Shown: piece after piece, positions 35,070-43,541 of the stretch | Layout: every line of letters starts with the position of its first letter | Position numbering within the stretch: the stretch's first letter is position 1 | Assembly (NCBI GenBank): GCA_902619925.1 | Contig: CACNFY010000009.1 | Span: forward strand, 1 to 45,239 | Length of the DNA stretch: 45,239 nucleotides | Source: an uncultured Pelagibacteraceae bacterium | GTDB lineage: Bacteria > Pseudomonadota > Alphaproteobacteria > Pelagibacterales > Pelagibacteraceae | Reading direction: 5' to 3' | Program-made: the position numbers and the translations under genes | Notes under the pieces: generated by a model | What the model was told of the DNA's origin: nothing | What the model saw: only the letters and a program-made list of their open reading frames with translations | Database searches by the model: none

Positions 35070-35232
35070 AAATATAAATTTGTTTGGTTGGATTTTATTT
35101 GTAATATCCGCAATTGGTTTTACCATATCAAGTATTGGTAATTTTTGGGCTTTGTTTGGAAGTTTATTTTTTTTAATTGCTTGTATCGTGTTCTTAATAC
35201 CATTTTTTAGAGAAGAAAAAAATGAGAGATAA
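35059..35232 (+). CDS. Small two-helix membrane protein, unrecognised
   Basis: A 57-aa ORF fills the gap between blh and ispH. It starts inside the end of blh (11-nt overlap) and ends inside the start of ispH (11-nt overlap). The product has two hydrophobic stretches, FGWILFVISAIGFTIS and FWALFGSLFFLIACIVFLIP, with a basic N-terminus (MKNRN) and a charged C-terminus (REEKNER), which predicts both ends in the cytoplasm. The tight packing, in-phase overlaps and sensible topology argue for a real gene. I do not recognise a family, and no function can be assigned. Confidence 0.6.
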   Translation: MKNRNINLFGWILFVISAIGFTISSIGNFWALFGSLFFLIACIVFLIPFFREEKNER

Positions 35233-36166
35233 ATTAATAAAAGTATATTTAGCATCCCCAAGAGGTTTTTGTGCCGGAGTAGACAGGGCAATTGAGATTG
35301 TAAAAAAAAGCTTGGAAAAGTATGGTTCGCCGGTTTATGTGAGACATGAAATAGTTCATAACAAACACGTTGTAGAAAGTTTAAAAAAAATAGGTGCGAT
35401 ATTCGTTGAAGAGCTTGATGAAATAAAGGACAAATCAAGACCTGTTATTTTTTCAGCACACGGTGTGCCTAAGTCCATTCCAGCACAAGCTAGTGATTTA
35501 AAGATGGAATATATCGATGCTACCTGCCCCCTTGTAACGAAAGTTCATAGAGAAGCTGAAAACCTTTATAGGAAAGGAGATCACATTTTATTAATAGGGC
35601 ACAGAAACCACCCTGAGGTTATAGGAACAATGGGACAGATAGATAATGATGGTATTGATCTTATAGAAAGTGTTGATGATGCAAAAAACTACCAAAATAT
35701 AAATAATAAAGAACTAGCATACGTAACACAAACGACATTGTCAGTAGATGACACAAAAGAGATAATAAATGAACTAAAAAGAAGATTTCCAGGAATTAAA
35801 GAACCAAAAAAAGATGATATTTGTTATGCTACAACTAATAGACAATCCGCAGTTAAAAAAATTGCAAGTTTCTGTGATATGTTTTTTGTAATTGGAAGTA
35901 GAAATTCATCAAACTCGGTAAGATTAGTTGAGGTGGCAAAAAAGTCCGGATGTGAAAATTCTTTACTTATCCATTCAGAAAGTGAAATCCCATTTGATAA
36001 AATTGATGCTTGTAAAACTATTGGTATTTCATCCGGTGCGTCAGCGCCTGAAATACTAGTTGAGGAATTCATTAAAAATTTAAAAAAGAAATATAAAATT
36101 GAAATTGAAAATACCGAGGTCATAAAAGAAGATGTTACTTTTAAAATTCCTGGTAAATTAAATTAA
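35222..36166 (+). CDS. ispH: 4-hydroxy-3-methylbut-2-enyl diphosphate reductase
   Basis: The last enzyme of the MEP pathway, giving IPP and DMAPP. The three cysteines that hold its Fe-S cluster are Cys17 (RGFCAGVDRAIE), Cys102 (DATCPLVTKVH) and about Cys201 (DDICYATTNRQ). Histidines in HEIVHNKHVV and IGHRNHPEV and the GSRNSSNS and SSGASAPEIL motifs are conserved. At 314 aa it is full length. It follows the carotenoid genes without a gap and precedes thrB with a one-base overlap; ispH-thrB-rnhA is a conserved alphaproteobacterial order. Confidence 0.97.
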   Translation: MRDKLIKVYLASPRGFCAGVDRAIEIVKKSLEKYGSPVYVRHEIVHNKHVVESLKKIGAIFVEELDEIKDKSRPVIFSAHGVPKSIPAQASDLKMEYIDATCPLVTKVHREAENLYRKGDHILLIGHRNHPEVIGTMGQIDNDGIDLIESVDDAKNYQNINNKELAYVTQTTLSVDDTKEIINELKRRFPGIKEPKKDDICYATTNRQSAVKKIASFCDMFFVIGSRNSSNSVRLVEVAKKSGCENSLLIHSESEIPFDKIDACKTIGISSGASAPEILVEEFIKNLKKKYKIEIENTEVIKEDVTFKIPGKLN

Positions 36167-37134
36167 TGGCTGTATTTACTAAAATTAATAAGGCAGATAT
36201 TGATAAAATTGAGAATAGTTTCAAATTAGGTAAAATAATAAATTATCACGGTATTAAAAAAGGTATAGAGAACACTAATTATTATATACAATTTAAAAAT
36301 CAAAAAACTGTTCTTACAATTTTTGAAAAAAGAGTAAATAGTAAAGATTTGCCTTTTTTCATGAATTTAATGGATGAGCTTTCAAAACTCAAAATTATAT
36401 GCCCTAGCCCGATAAAAAATATAAAAGGAGATTATCTTTTTAAAATAAGAAACAAAAAAGCTTGTTTAGTTACTTTTCTTAAAGGTGGGGATAAAAAAAA
36501 ACTAAGTTCATCTGACTGTAGGCAAATTGGTAAAAATGTTGCTGAACTGCACAAGGCAACTAAAAAACTAAAAATCAATAGAAAAAATTCATTGTCAATT
36601 AGGTCATTGTATAAAATTTTAAATACGATTGATAAAAGAATTAATAGACTCTCAAAAAATTTGAAGATCAATATGAAGTCCGATCTTAATAAATTAGTGA
36701 AAAATTGGCCTAAAAAATTACCAAGTGGAATTATACATTCCGACTTATTTATCGACAACATTTTTTTTTATAAAAAAAAGTTTTATGGATTTATTGATTT
36801 TTATTTCTCCTGTACAGATTATTATGCATATGAATTAGCAACTTGTGTAAATGCTTTATGTTTTGATAAAAAAAAAAATAAATTTATTCTTAACAAAAAA
36901 AAATCTTATAACCTGATAAAGGGATATGAAACCAAAAGAAGTTTGACGAAAAATGAAAAAAATGCATTTAATATTTTGTGCAAAGGTTCAGCTTTAAGGT
37001 ATCTTTTAACTCGATCTTATGATTATTTAAATACACCAAAAAATGCGATAATTAAGAAAAAAAATCCAAGAGAATATTTAGATAAATTGTACTTTCATAA
37101 AAATATTAACGAATTTAGTGATTACTTAAGATGA
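36166..37134 (+). CDS. thrB: Homoserine kinase (aminoglycoside-phosphotransferase-fold ThrB)
   Basis: A 322-aa protein of the proteobacterial ThrB2 type, built on the aminoglycoside phosphotransferase/choline kinase fold rather than GHMP. It has GIKKGIENTNYYI near the N-terminus, the catalytic loop IIHSDLFIDNIFF (HxDxxxxN) and the metal-binding FIDFYFSCTDYYAYELA. It phosphorylates homoserine for threonine synthesis; thrC, the next enzyme, is encoded on the other strand 0.9 kb away. It overlaps rnhA by 4 nt. Confidence 0.93.
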   Translation: MAVFTKINKADIDKIENSFKLGKIINYHGIKKGIENTNYYIQFKNQKTVLTIFEKRVNSKDLPFFMNLMDELSKLKIICPSPIKNIKGDYLFKIRNKKACLVTFLKGGDKKKLSSSDCRQIGKNVAELHKATKKLKINRKNSLSIRSLYKILNTIDKRINRLSKNLKINMKSDLNKLVKNWPKKLPSGIIHSDLFIDNIFFYKKKFYGFIDFYFSCTDYYAYELATCVNALCFDKKKNKFILNKKKSYNLIKGYETKRSLTKNEKNAFNILCKGSALRYLLTRSYDYLNTPKNAIIKKKNPREYLDKLYFHKNINEFSDYLR

Positions 37135-37553
37135 TAAAAGTTTATACTGATGGATCTTGCTTAGAAAACCCCGGTAAAGGAGGTTGGGCTGCTATAATAA
37201 TAAATGAAAGTGGAAGAATAGAAATTAAAGGTAGCAAAGAAAACACAACAAATAATCAAATGGAATTAACAGCACCAATAATGGCTCTAAAAAAAATACC
37301 TCGAGGCTCTAAAGTTCAAATTTTTACTGATTCTAAATATGTTAAGTCTGGAATAACAGAGTGGATACATAACTGGAAAAAAAATGGTTGGAAAACCGCA
37401 GATAAGAAAGAAGTTAAAAATAAAAACCTTTGGACAAAACTTGATGATCTATCAAACGCATTTGATATAGAATGGATTTGGGTAAAAGCACATTCAACTA
37501 ATGAATTAAATAATGAGGTGGATCTATTGGCACGTTCTTCAGCTGGCAATTAA
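37131..37553 (+). CDS. rnhA: Ribonuclease HI
   Basis: Cleaves RNA in RNA-DNA hybrids. The 140-aa protein contains the DEDD residues: Asp6 (YTDGSCLENPGKGGWAA), the Glu of NNQMELTAPI, the Asp of IFTDSKYV, and the Asp of NEVDLLAR. The basic handle region (NWKKNGWKTADKKEVKNKNLW) and the late histidine in VKAHSTNE are present. It closes the plus-strand run that starts with crtI, 30 nt from the convergent peroxiredoxin gene. Confidence 0.97.
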   Translation: MIKVYTDGSCLENPGKGGWAAIIINESGRIEIKGSKENTTNNQMELTAPIMALKKIPRGSKVQIFTDSKYVKSGITEWIHNWKKNGWKTADKKEVKNKNLWTKLDDLSNAFDIEWIWVKAHSTNELNNEVDLLARSSAGN

Positions 37554-37583
37554 TTTGGGCGCTTGGAAAAAATTGTAAAAAAA

Positions 37584-38069
37584 TTAAAGGATATCTAAGA
37601 TAGTTTCTGCTGAAGAGAGACCACATAGTTTAGTCTCTTTTTCAACTCGAACATTCAATATTTTCAAATTTTCAATCACCATTGCATACCGATTTGATCT
37701 AATACCCATTCCTTTTGTATTTCTATCAACCTCGGCACCAATGGCTTTTGTAAAGAGTAAATACGGATCAGACAACATTTTGATTTTATTACCTATATTG
37801 TTTATTTCTCCCCAAGCATTCATTACATACGGATCGTTCACAGATAAACAGAATATATCTTTTATTCCTTTCGCTTTTATATTTTCGGCATTTGCAACAA
37901 AGCCTGGTAAATGAAGTTTTGAACAAGTAGATGTAAATGCGCCAGGAATTCCAAATAAAACAATTTTATCTTTTCCTAAAATATCTATTAATTGACTTTT
38001 TTTAGGCTCACCATTAACTAATTGGTAGACCTCTGTATCTGGAATTTGATCATTTATTTTTAATTTCAT
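37584..38069 (-). CDS. Peroxiredoxin, Prx5 type
   Basis: A 161-aa thioredoxin-fold peroxidase. The peroxidatic cysteine is Cys49 in GAFTSTCSKLHLPGF, the hallmark of the Prx5/hybrid group, followed by FCLSVNDPYVMNAWG and a GIRSNRYAMVIEN block. It reduces hydrogen peroxide and alkyl peroxides with glutathione/glutaredoxin or thioredoxin as donor; the donor is not evident here. It overlaps thrC by 4 nt, and rnhA/prx adjacency is common in Alphaproteobacteria. Confidence 0.92.
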   Translation of the reverse strand: MKLKINDQIPDTEVYQLVNGEPKKSQLIDILGKDKIVLFGIPGAFTSTCSKLHLPGFVANAENIKAKGIKDIFCLSVNDPYVMNAWGEINNIGNKIKMLSDPYLLFTKAIGAEVDRNTKGMGIRSNRYAMVIENLKILNVRVEKETKLCGLSSAETILDIL

Positions 38070-39433
38070 ATTGATCTTAATACATATTCTTTGACCTTTT
38101 CTAAATCATTTGAAACCACCTCAAATTTTTCTTCTTTATCGTTAATATAGTTAAGGCTTTCAGGTAGTTTTTCTATTTTTGATATTGCTTTCTCTATTGC
38201 CACAGGAAATTTACAAGGATGAGCAGTTGATAAAATAACCACATCACTTAGATTTAGTTTTTCAACAGCACCTACTCCTATAGCTGTATGAGGGTCAATA
38301 ACAATATTATATTCTTCATAAAATTTTTTAATTGTATTAATAACCTCAGTTTCATTTAAACTTTCTGAGTCAAAATCATTCCTTAAGTCTTTTAGTTTAT
38401 CCTGTTCAATTTCAAATGAATTATCTTTTATACTCTTCATTACATTTATTACGTTTTCAGAATTTTTATCATATAAATCGTAAAGTAATCTCTCAAAGTT
38501 ACTAGCAACTTGAATATCCATACTTGGAGATATAGTCTCCTTAACTTTATTTGATTTATAATCCCCCTTTGATATTGCTCTGTGCAAAATATCATTTTGA
38601 TTTGTAGCAACTATAAATTTACTTATAGGTAAACCCATCTGTTTAGAAATATAACCTGCATATACATCACCAAAATTCCCGGTTGGTACAGAAAAAGACA
38701 AATTCTGTTTTCCTATTTGAAAGTATGAATAAAAATAATAAACTGTTTGTGCAACTATCCTAGCCCAGTTTATAGAATTTACTCCTGACATATTTATAGT
38801 GTTCGCAAAACCAGTATCAGAAAACATAGATTTAACTAAATTTTGACAATCATCAAAATTACCATTAATTGCTAAGTTGAATACATTATCGTCCTCAATA
38901 GTTGTCATAAGTTTTCTTTGTACCGATGAGATTTTGTTGTTTGGATGCAAGACAAAGATATTAATATTTTTCTTTCCTCTGATCGCATCAATTGCAGCTG
39001 CGCCGGTGTCACCTGAAGTGGCAACTATAATGTTAATTTTTTTATTACTCTTCTCTAGGTAATATTCATAAAAATTACCAATAAGTTGCATAGCAATATC
39101 TTTGAAAGCGAGAGTTGGACCGTGAAATAGTTCTAATAAATAATTTTTATTAATTTTATTAATTTTTACAACATTACTATCTCTAAAATTTTCATATGAT
39201 TTATTAACCAAATTTTTTAATTCTAGCTCACTGATGAAATCCCCAGTAAATAATTTGATAATATTAAATGCAAGATTTTTGTAATTTAAATTTGATAGAT
39301 CCTCTAATTCTTTATGATCAAATTTTTTTAATTTATCTGGTATAAAAAGACCACCATCCTCAGATAGACCTTTTAAAAAGACATGTTCAAAAGACACTTT
39401 TTTAATATTATTTCTAGTACTTATATAATTCAT
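38066..39433 (-). CDS. thrC: Threonine synthase
   Basis: A PLP enzyme of 455 aa that converts phosphohomoserine to threonine. It begins MNYISTRNN, the usual start of this family, and the PLP lysine is Lys111 in HGPTLAFKDIAMQLIG. The ATSGDTGAAAID phosphate loop and SVPTGNFGD block are clear. It works with homoserine kinase encoded nearby in the opposite direction. It lies 21 nt downstream of ctaB on the minus strand and overlaps the peroxiredoxin gene by 4 nt. Confidence 0.96.
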   Translation of the reverse strand: MNYISTRNNIKKVSFEHVFLKGLSEDGGLFIPDKLKKFDHKELEDLSNLNYKNLAFNIIKLFTGDFISELELKNLVNKSYENFRDSNVVKINKINKNYLLELFHGPTLAFKDIAMQLIGNFYEYYLEKSNKKINIIVATSGDTGAAAIDAIRGKKNINIFVLHPNNKISSVQRKLMTTIEDDNVFNLAINGNFDDCQNLVKSMFSDTGFANTINMSGVNSINWARIVAQTVYYFYSYFQIGKQNLSFSVPTGNFGDVYAGYISKQMGLPISKFIVATNQNDILHRAISKGDYKSNKVKETISPSMDIQVASNFERLLYDLYDKNSENVINVMKSIKDNSFEIEQDKLKDLRNDFDSESLNETEVINTIKKFYEEYNIVIDPHTAIGVGAVEKLNLSDVVILSTAHPCKFPVAIEKAISKIEKLPESLNYINDKEEKFEVVSNDLEKVKEYVLRSI

Positions 39434-39454
39434 GGATTAGAAAAACTTCTACAA

Positions 39455-40366
39455 CTAAAATATTTTATCTACAAGGAATAATACAAAAAGTAAGAATAAG
39501 TAAAGAATAGAGTAAGAAAAGACTTTTTTTGCTTGAGAAATTTCAAATTTATTTTTTTTAAAACTATAAAGTTCGTAACAAATGAATATGTAATAAAATG
39601 TTAGTAATAGAGAAGATATAAGATAAATATTTCCTACAAACCCAATCAGGTATGGCACTATAACAACTGGCAGCATTAAGATTGAATAAATTAATATATT
39701 TATCTTTGTATTTTCAATGCCATTTGTTAACGGTAACATTGGTATATTTGCTTTTTTATAGTCATCAGCTTTAAATAAACTTAATGCCCAAAAATGTGAT
39801 GGTGTCCAAAAAAATATTATTAAAAATAACGTTATTGGCTCTAGAGCAAGGTTATTGTTTGCTATTGTCCATCCTATTACAGGCGGCAAGGCTCCTGATG
39901 CCCCACCTATAACAATGTTTTGTGGAGTTTTTCTTTTTAACCATATTGTGTAAATAAAAACGTAAAAAGAGATCGTTATAAATAGAATAACTGCCGATAA
40001 TAAGTTTGACGAATAATATAATCCTACAATTGATAATAAAGATAAGACAATACCAAATATCAATGCCTGATTTTTGTTTAATTTCCCAGTTGGAATCGGT
40101 CTTAAACAAGTTCTAGTCATTAATTTATCTAAATCTGCTTCATACCACATGTTAAGTGCCCCAGCAGCCCCCGCACCAACTGCAACAAAAAAAATTGAGA
40201 TTATCGATTTATAATAAGGAACACTTACTGGAGAAGTTAATAAACCTACTGCACATGTGAAGATCACTAATGACATTACTCGAGGTTTCATTAGAAGAAG
40301 AAATGATTTTAAATATGTTAAAGTATTTCCAAAAACAGATCTCTTATTTATGATATTGCTTGTCAC
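39455..40366 (-). CDS. ctaB: Protoheme IX farnesyltransferase (heme O synthase)
   Basis: A UbiA-family prenyltransferase, 303 aa with about nine membrane helices. It adds a farnesyl group to heme B to make heme O, the precursor of heme A for the oxidase encoded next to it. The first prenyl-diphosphate site is ALNMWYEADLDKLMTRT followed by RPIPTGKL, and a later FFWTPSHFWALSLFKADDY motif is typical of CtaB/CyoE. It lies 2 nt after the 87-aa ORF in the same direction. Confidence 0.96.
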   Translation of the reverse strand: MTSNIINKRSVFGNTLTYLKSFLLLMKPRVMSLVIFTCAVGLLTSPVSVPYYKSIISIFFVAVGAGAAGALNMWYEADLDKLMTRTCLRPIPTGKLNKNQALIFGIVLSLLSIVGLYYSSNLLSAVILFITISFYVFIYTIWLKRKTPQNIVIGGASGALPPVIGWTIANNNLALEPITLFLIIFFWTPSHFWALSLFKADDYKKANIPMLPLTNGIENTKINILIYSILMLPVVIVPYLIGFVGNIYLISSLLLTFYYIFICYELYSFKKNKFEISQAKKVFSYSILYLFLLFVLFLVDKIF

Positions 40367-40368
40367 TT

Positions 40369-40632
40369 TTACTCAACATTAAGCGATATGAAAATTACTA
40401 CAAGAATAAAACCAGCAATCAAAACATGATTACCTAAATCAAATAAACCCACTTTAGGATTTTTTTTATCTATTAATTTTCTATGTATTGGAATATTATC
40501 ATATGGATTTATTTTTATGTTATCATCCTTCTCTTTTTGATTTTCCTCTTTTACAGAATATCCAAACCAAACAATATAAATAAAAAATAAAAAGAATATT
40601 AAAAAAGCAGCTAAATAATCATATCCATCCAT
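40369..40632 (-). CDS. Uncharacterised 87-aa two-helix protein in the cytochrome oxidase operon
   Basis: I do not recognise a family. The protein has a membrane helix near residues 7-25 (LAAFLIFFLFFIYIVWFGY), a strongly charged middle (KEENQKEKDDNIKINPYDN ... HRKLIDKKNP), and a second helix at the C-terminus (LIAGFILVVIFISLNV). It starts one base after the stop of the subunit IV gene and ends 2 nt before ctaB. Its Shine-Dalgarno (AGGAGG, 5 nt spacing) is perfect. The position fits an accessory subunit or assembly factor of the oxidase, but this is inference from context. Confidence 0.8.
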   Translation of the reverse strand: MDGYDYLAAFLIFFLFFIYIVWFGYSVKEENQKEKDDNIKINPYDNIPIHRKLIDKKNPKVGLFDLGNHVLIAGFILVVIFISLNVE

Positions 40633-40633
40633 A

Positions 40634-40972
40634 TTATCCTCCTACAAAAAAGTAAAATAATCTAGAAAATAAAGTATACTTACCCTCTGCTACCATTAAT
40701 GCCACAAAACAAACTATTGCTGTCATAGGCCAAAGCAAAACATTAACCAATGCATATCTTTCCCAATACAAGTGCATGAAAAAAGCCATGATTAATCCTG
40801 CCTTTAAAAACATAAAGAATAAAATTAATGACCATCTCAGTAATCCTTGGAATTGATACCAATCAACTAAATATGAAAAAAAACTTAATACAAATAAAAG
40901 TCCCCAAATCCATAAATATATACCTATTTTGTGTGTTGATGATTGATCGCTTTTTTTTTTTGTTTCTTCCAT
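40634..40972 (-). CDS. Cytochrome c oxidase subunit IV family protein
   Basis: A 112-aa membrane protein with three helices (about 17-37, 44-68, 78-97), matching the bacterial oxidase subunit IV/CyoD-CtaF group by size, topology and motifs GLIMAFFMHLYWERY and LLWPMTAIVCFVALMVAEG. Such subunits stabilise the metal centres of aa3/bo3 oxidases. The gene follows subunit III by 8 nt. The first residues are hydrophilic and cytoplasmic. Confidence 0.87.
   Translation of the reverse strand: MEETKKKSDQSSTHKIGIYLWIWGLLFVLSFFSYLVDWYQFQGLLRWSLILFFMFLKAGLIMAFFMHLYWERYALVNVLLWPMTAIVCFVALMVAEGKYTLFSRLFYFFVGG
40638..40643 (-). promoter_or_regulatory. Perfect Shine-Dalgarno for the 87-aa ORF
   Basis: AGGAGG on the minus strand (40643-40638) sits in the last codons of the subunit IV gene, 5 nt before the ATG at 40632. 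Only atpE has a match of this quality among the starts I examined. Confidence 0.75.
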
Positions 40973-40980
40973 AATTTAAA

Positions 40981-41691
40981 TTACCACAAGTAAAAGAATG
41001 CAAAGATGAATACCCAGACCAAATCAACAAAATGCCAATAAAGTCCTAATATTTCAACCTCTACATAGTCACCCTTCATTTTAGTAAACCAGCCTCTTTT
41101 TCCTTCATCATAGTGGCCCGCAAATACTTTATAACAATAAATAAACAGAAATATAACTCCAATTGAAACGTGTGTTCCATGGAATCCAGTAATCATGAAA
41201 AAAAATGATCCAAACTGAGCTGCTCCAAATGGGTTTTCCCAAGGTCTAACACCTTCATGTATTAATTTTGACCATTCGTAAGCTTGCATTCCAACAAATG
41301 TAAGTCCGCCCAAGGCAGTTGCTAATATTAGGTATCCACACATCTTTCTGTTTCTTTCGTAGCCATATTTTACAGCTAGTGCCATAGTTCCACTGCTTGT
41401 AATTAAAACGAAGGTCATAAGTGCAATAAGTAATAAAGGAACAGGAACACCGAAAGCATCTAAAGCAAAAACTTCACTTGGATTTGGCCACTCTACAGGT
41501 GTAGATGCCCTACCTTTCATATATGCTATTAAAAAACAACTAAATACAAATGTATCACTTAATAAAAAGATCCACATCATAGCCTTTCCCCAATGAACGC
41601 CTTTGAACATGGTTTGGTCAGAGCCAGTGTCTTTGGCCATGCCCCTAAACCCTTTTTCTAATTCAAAACCTTCAATTTTTGGGTCAGACAT
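40981..41691 (-). CDS. coxC: Cytochrome c oxidase subunit III
   Basis: A 236-aa subunit III of the heme-copper oxidase family. Hallmarks are HWGKAMMWIFLLSDTFVFSCFL (first helix), GMQAYEWSKLIHEG, the central FFMITGFHGTHVSIGVI and the final LYWHFVDLVWVFIFAFFYLW. It has about five to six helices. A second subunit-III-like gene starts beyond the right edge. It follows coxA by 8 nt in the operon. Confidence 0.95.
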   Translation of the reverse strand: MSDPKIEGFELEKGFRGMAKDTGSDQTMFKGVHWGKAMMWIFLLSDTFVFSCFLIAYMKGRASTPVEWPNPSEVFALDAFGVPVPLLLIALMTFVLITSSGTMALAVKYGYERNRKMCGYLILATALGGLTFVGMQAYEWSKLIHEGVRPWENPFGAAQFGSFFFMITGFHGTHVSIGVIFLFIYCYKVFAGHYDEGKRGWFTKMKGDYVEVEILGLYWHFVDLVWVFIFAFFYLW

Positions 41692-41699
41692 TTTATAAA

Positions 41700-43538
41700 T
41701 TAAGTTTTTTCTACCTCTGTATGTGCAACTTCACTTGGCGCTGCAGTTTGAGGCAAGTAATCTTCTTCTGCTCCTGGTACATTATAGTCATACGGCCATC
41801 TGTGAACAACTGGAAGTCTTTGACCGAAATTTCCGTGCTCAGGTGGAACAGTTGAAGTAAACCACTCTAACGAATTAGCTTTCCACGGGTTTTTTTCCGC
41901 TTTTTTACCAGTCTTCATTGTTTTAACTATATTAAAGACCAAAATTAATTGAGCAGCACCAACTATAAATGCTGCAGTGCTTATAAACTCGTTAAGACCA
42001 ACCCCCGAAGTCATGTATGGACTATCATACATCTCGTAGTATCTCCTTGGCACTCCAATAAAACCTAGGTAATGCATAGGGAAATAAATTGAGTAGGCGC
42101 CAAGGAATGTCGTCCAAAAATGCCATTTACCTAATTTTTCATCTAACATTTTTCCTGCCACTAACGGGAACCAATGGTAGATCGCTCCCATTATAACCAT
42201 TAAAGGAGCTATTCCCATAACCATATGAAAGTGAGCTACAACGAAATAAGTATCAGACAAAGGAACATCAACTGAAACATTTCCTAAAAATATACCTGTT
42301 ATACCGCCATTTACAAAAGTTACAATAAAACCTAAACACCATAGCATAACAGTATTAATTCTTATATTACCTCTCCACAAAGTTAGAATCCAGTTGTAAA
42401 CTTTCATCGCTGTTGGAACAGCGATAATTAAAGTTGTTGATGCAAAAAAGAAACCAAACCATGGGTTCATTCCACTTACATACATATGGTGAGCCCATAC
42501 GAAGAAACTAAGTGCACCGATACCAACTATCGCCCATACCATCATCCTATAACCAAAAATATTTTTTCTTGCATGAACTGAAATTAAGTCTGAAACAATA
42601 CCAAATGCTGGAAGAGCAACAATATAAACCTCAGGGTGTCCAAAGAACCAGAATAAATGTTGAAATAAAATAGGGCTTCCACCGCCATACTCTAAAACTT
42701 CACCAGCTTTTAATATAGTTGGCATAAAGAAACTCGTTCCCAAAAGCTTATCTAATGTCATCATAATAGAACTAACTAAAAGTGCAGGAAACGCTAACAT
42801 CGCTAAGACTGTAGCAGTAAATATACCCCATACAGTTAATGGCATTCTCATAAGTGTCATGCCTCTAGTTCTTGCTTGAAGAATAGTAATCATATAATTC
42901 AAACCTCCCATCGTAAAACCAATTACAAAAAGAGATAAAGAAATTAACATTAATAAAATTCCCCAACCATGACCCGGAGTTCCTTCTAAAATAGTTTGAG
43001 GAGGATATAACGTCCATCCCGCACCAGTTGGTCCTCCTGGAACAAAAAAGCTAGCCATCAAAACTGCTACAGCTACAAAGAACATCCAAAAACTTAACAT
43101 GTTCACATATGGAAAAACCATATCTCTTGCACCAACCATTAAAGGAATTAAATAATTTCCAAATCCTCCAAGGAATAATGCTGTTAAAAAATAGACAACC
43201 ATTATCATTCCGTGCATAGTTACGAATTGATAATAATGTTCAGCAGTTATAAAACCTGCTAAACCAGGAAAACCTAATTGTAACCTCATCAACCATGATA
43301 AAATTAAACCCACAACACCTGTAAAGACTGCTGTTAAAAAATACTGTACTCCTATCACTTTTGCATCTTGGCAAAATACCCACTTCTCAATAAAACTATG
43401 TGCATGATACAAATCCTGCTCTGGATTTTCTGCTGGCCTTACATAGTCCATATCTGGTGAAACTCCTGAGCCGGTTCCTGAAATTGTTTCAGAAGACTGT
43501 GCTTGATAACTCGATTTATTTTCGTATTCGTCCGACAT
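41700..43538 (-). CDS. coxA: Cytochrome c oxidase subunit I (aa3-type)
   Basis: The 612-aa catalytic subunit with about twelve helices. The binuclear centre is seen in FWFFGHPEVYIVALPAFG (CuB histidine cross-linked to tyrosine, with the D-channel glutamate), followed by VWAHHMYVSGM with the two CuB histidines. The heme ligands are in TMHGMIMVVYF and VVAHFHMVMG. Proton-channel residues GNYLIPLMVGARDM fit type A1 enzymes. Non-membrane tails occur at both ends. A Shine-Dalgarno AGAGGAA precedes the start, and coxB lies 3 nt upstream. Confidence 0.98.
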   Translation of the reverse strand: MSDEYENKSSYQAQSSETISGTGSGVSPDMDYVRPAENPEQDLYHAHSFIEKWVFCQDAKVIGVQYFLTAVFTGVVGLILSWLMRLQLGFPGLAGFITAEHYYQFVTMHGMIMVVYFLTALFLGGFGNYLIPLMVGARDMVFPYVNMLSFWMFFVAVAVLMASFFVPGGPTGAGWTLYPPQTILEGTPGHGWGILLMLISLSLFVIGFTMGGLNYMITILQARTRGMTLMRMPLTVWGIFTATVLAMLAFPALLVSSIMMTLDKLLGTSFFMPTILKAGEVLEYGGGSPILFQHLFWFFGHPEVYIVALPAFGIVSDLISVHARKNIFGYRMMVWAIVGIGALSFFVWAHHMYVSGMNPWFGFFFASTTLIIAVPTAMKVYNWILTLWRGNIRINTVMLWCLGFIVTFVNGGITGIFLGNVSVDVPLSDTYFVVAHFHMVMGIAPLMVIMGAIYHWFPLVAGKMLDEKLGKWHFWTTFLGAYSIYFPMHYLGFIGVPRRYYEMYDSPYMTSGVGLNEFISTAAFIVGAAQLILVFNIVKTMKTGKKAEKNPWKANSLEWFTSTVPPEHGNFGQRLPVVHRWPYDYNVPGAEEDYLPQTAAPSEVAHTEVEKT

Positions 43539-43541
43539 AAA

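Noticed and set aside
35046..35438. 130-aa minus-strand open frame across the blh/ispH junction
   Set aside because: Overlaps ispH, whose conserved Cys17 motif is clear, and the bridging 57-aa ORF fits the operon better.
37554..37583. Possible terminator between rnhA and the peroxiredoxin gene
   Set aside because: The 30-nt gap has no stem of more than a few pairs followed by a T-run; nothing supports an intrinsic terminator.
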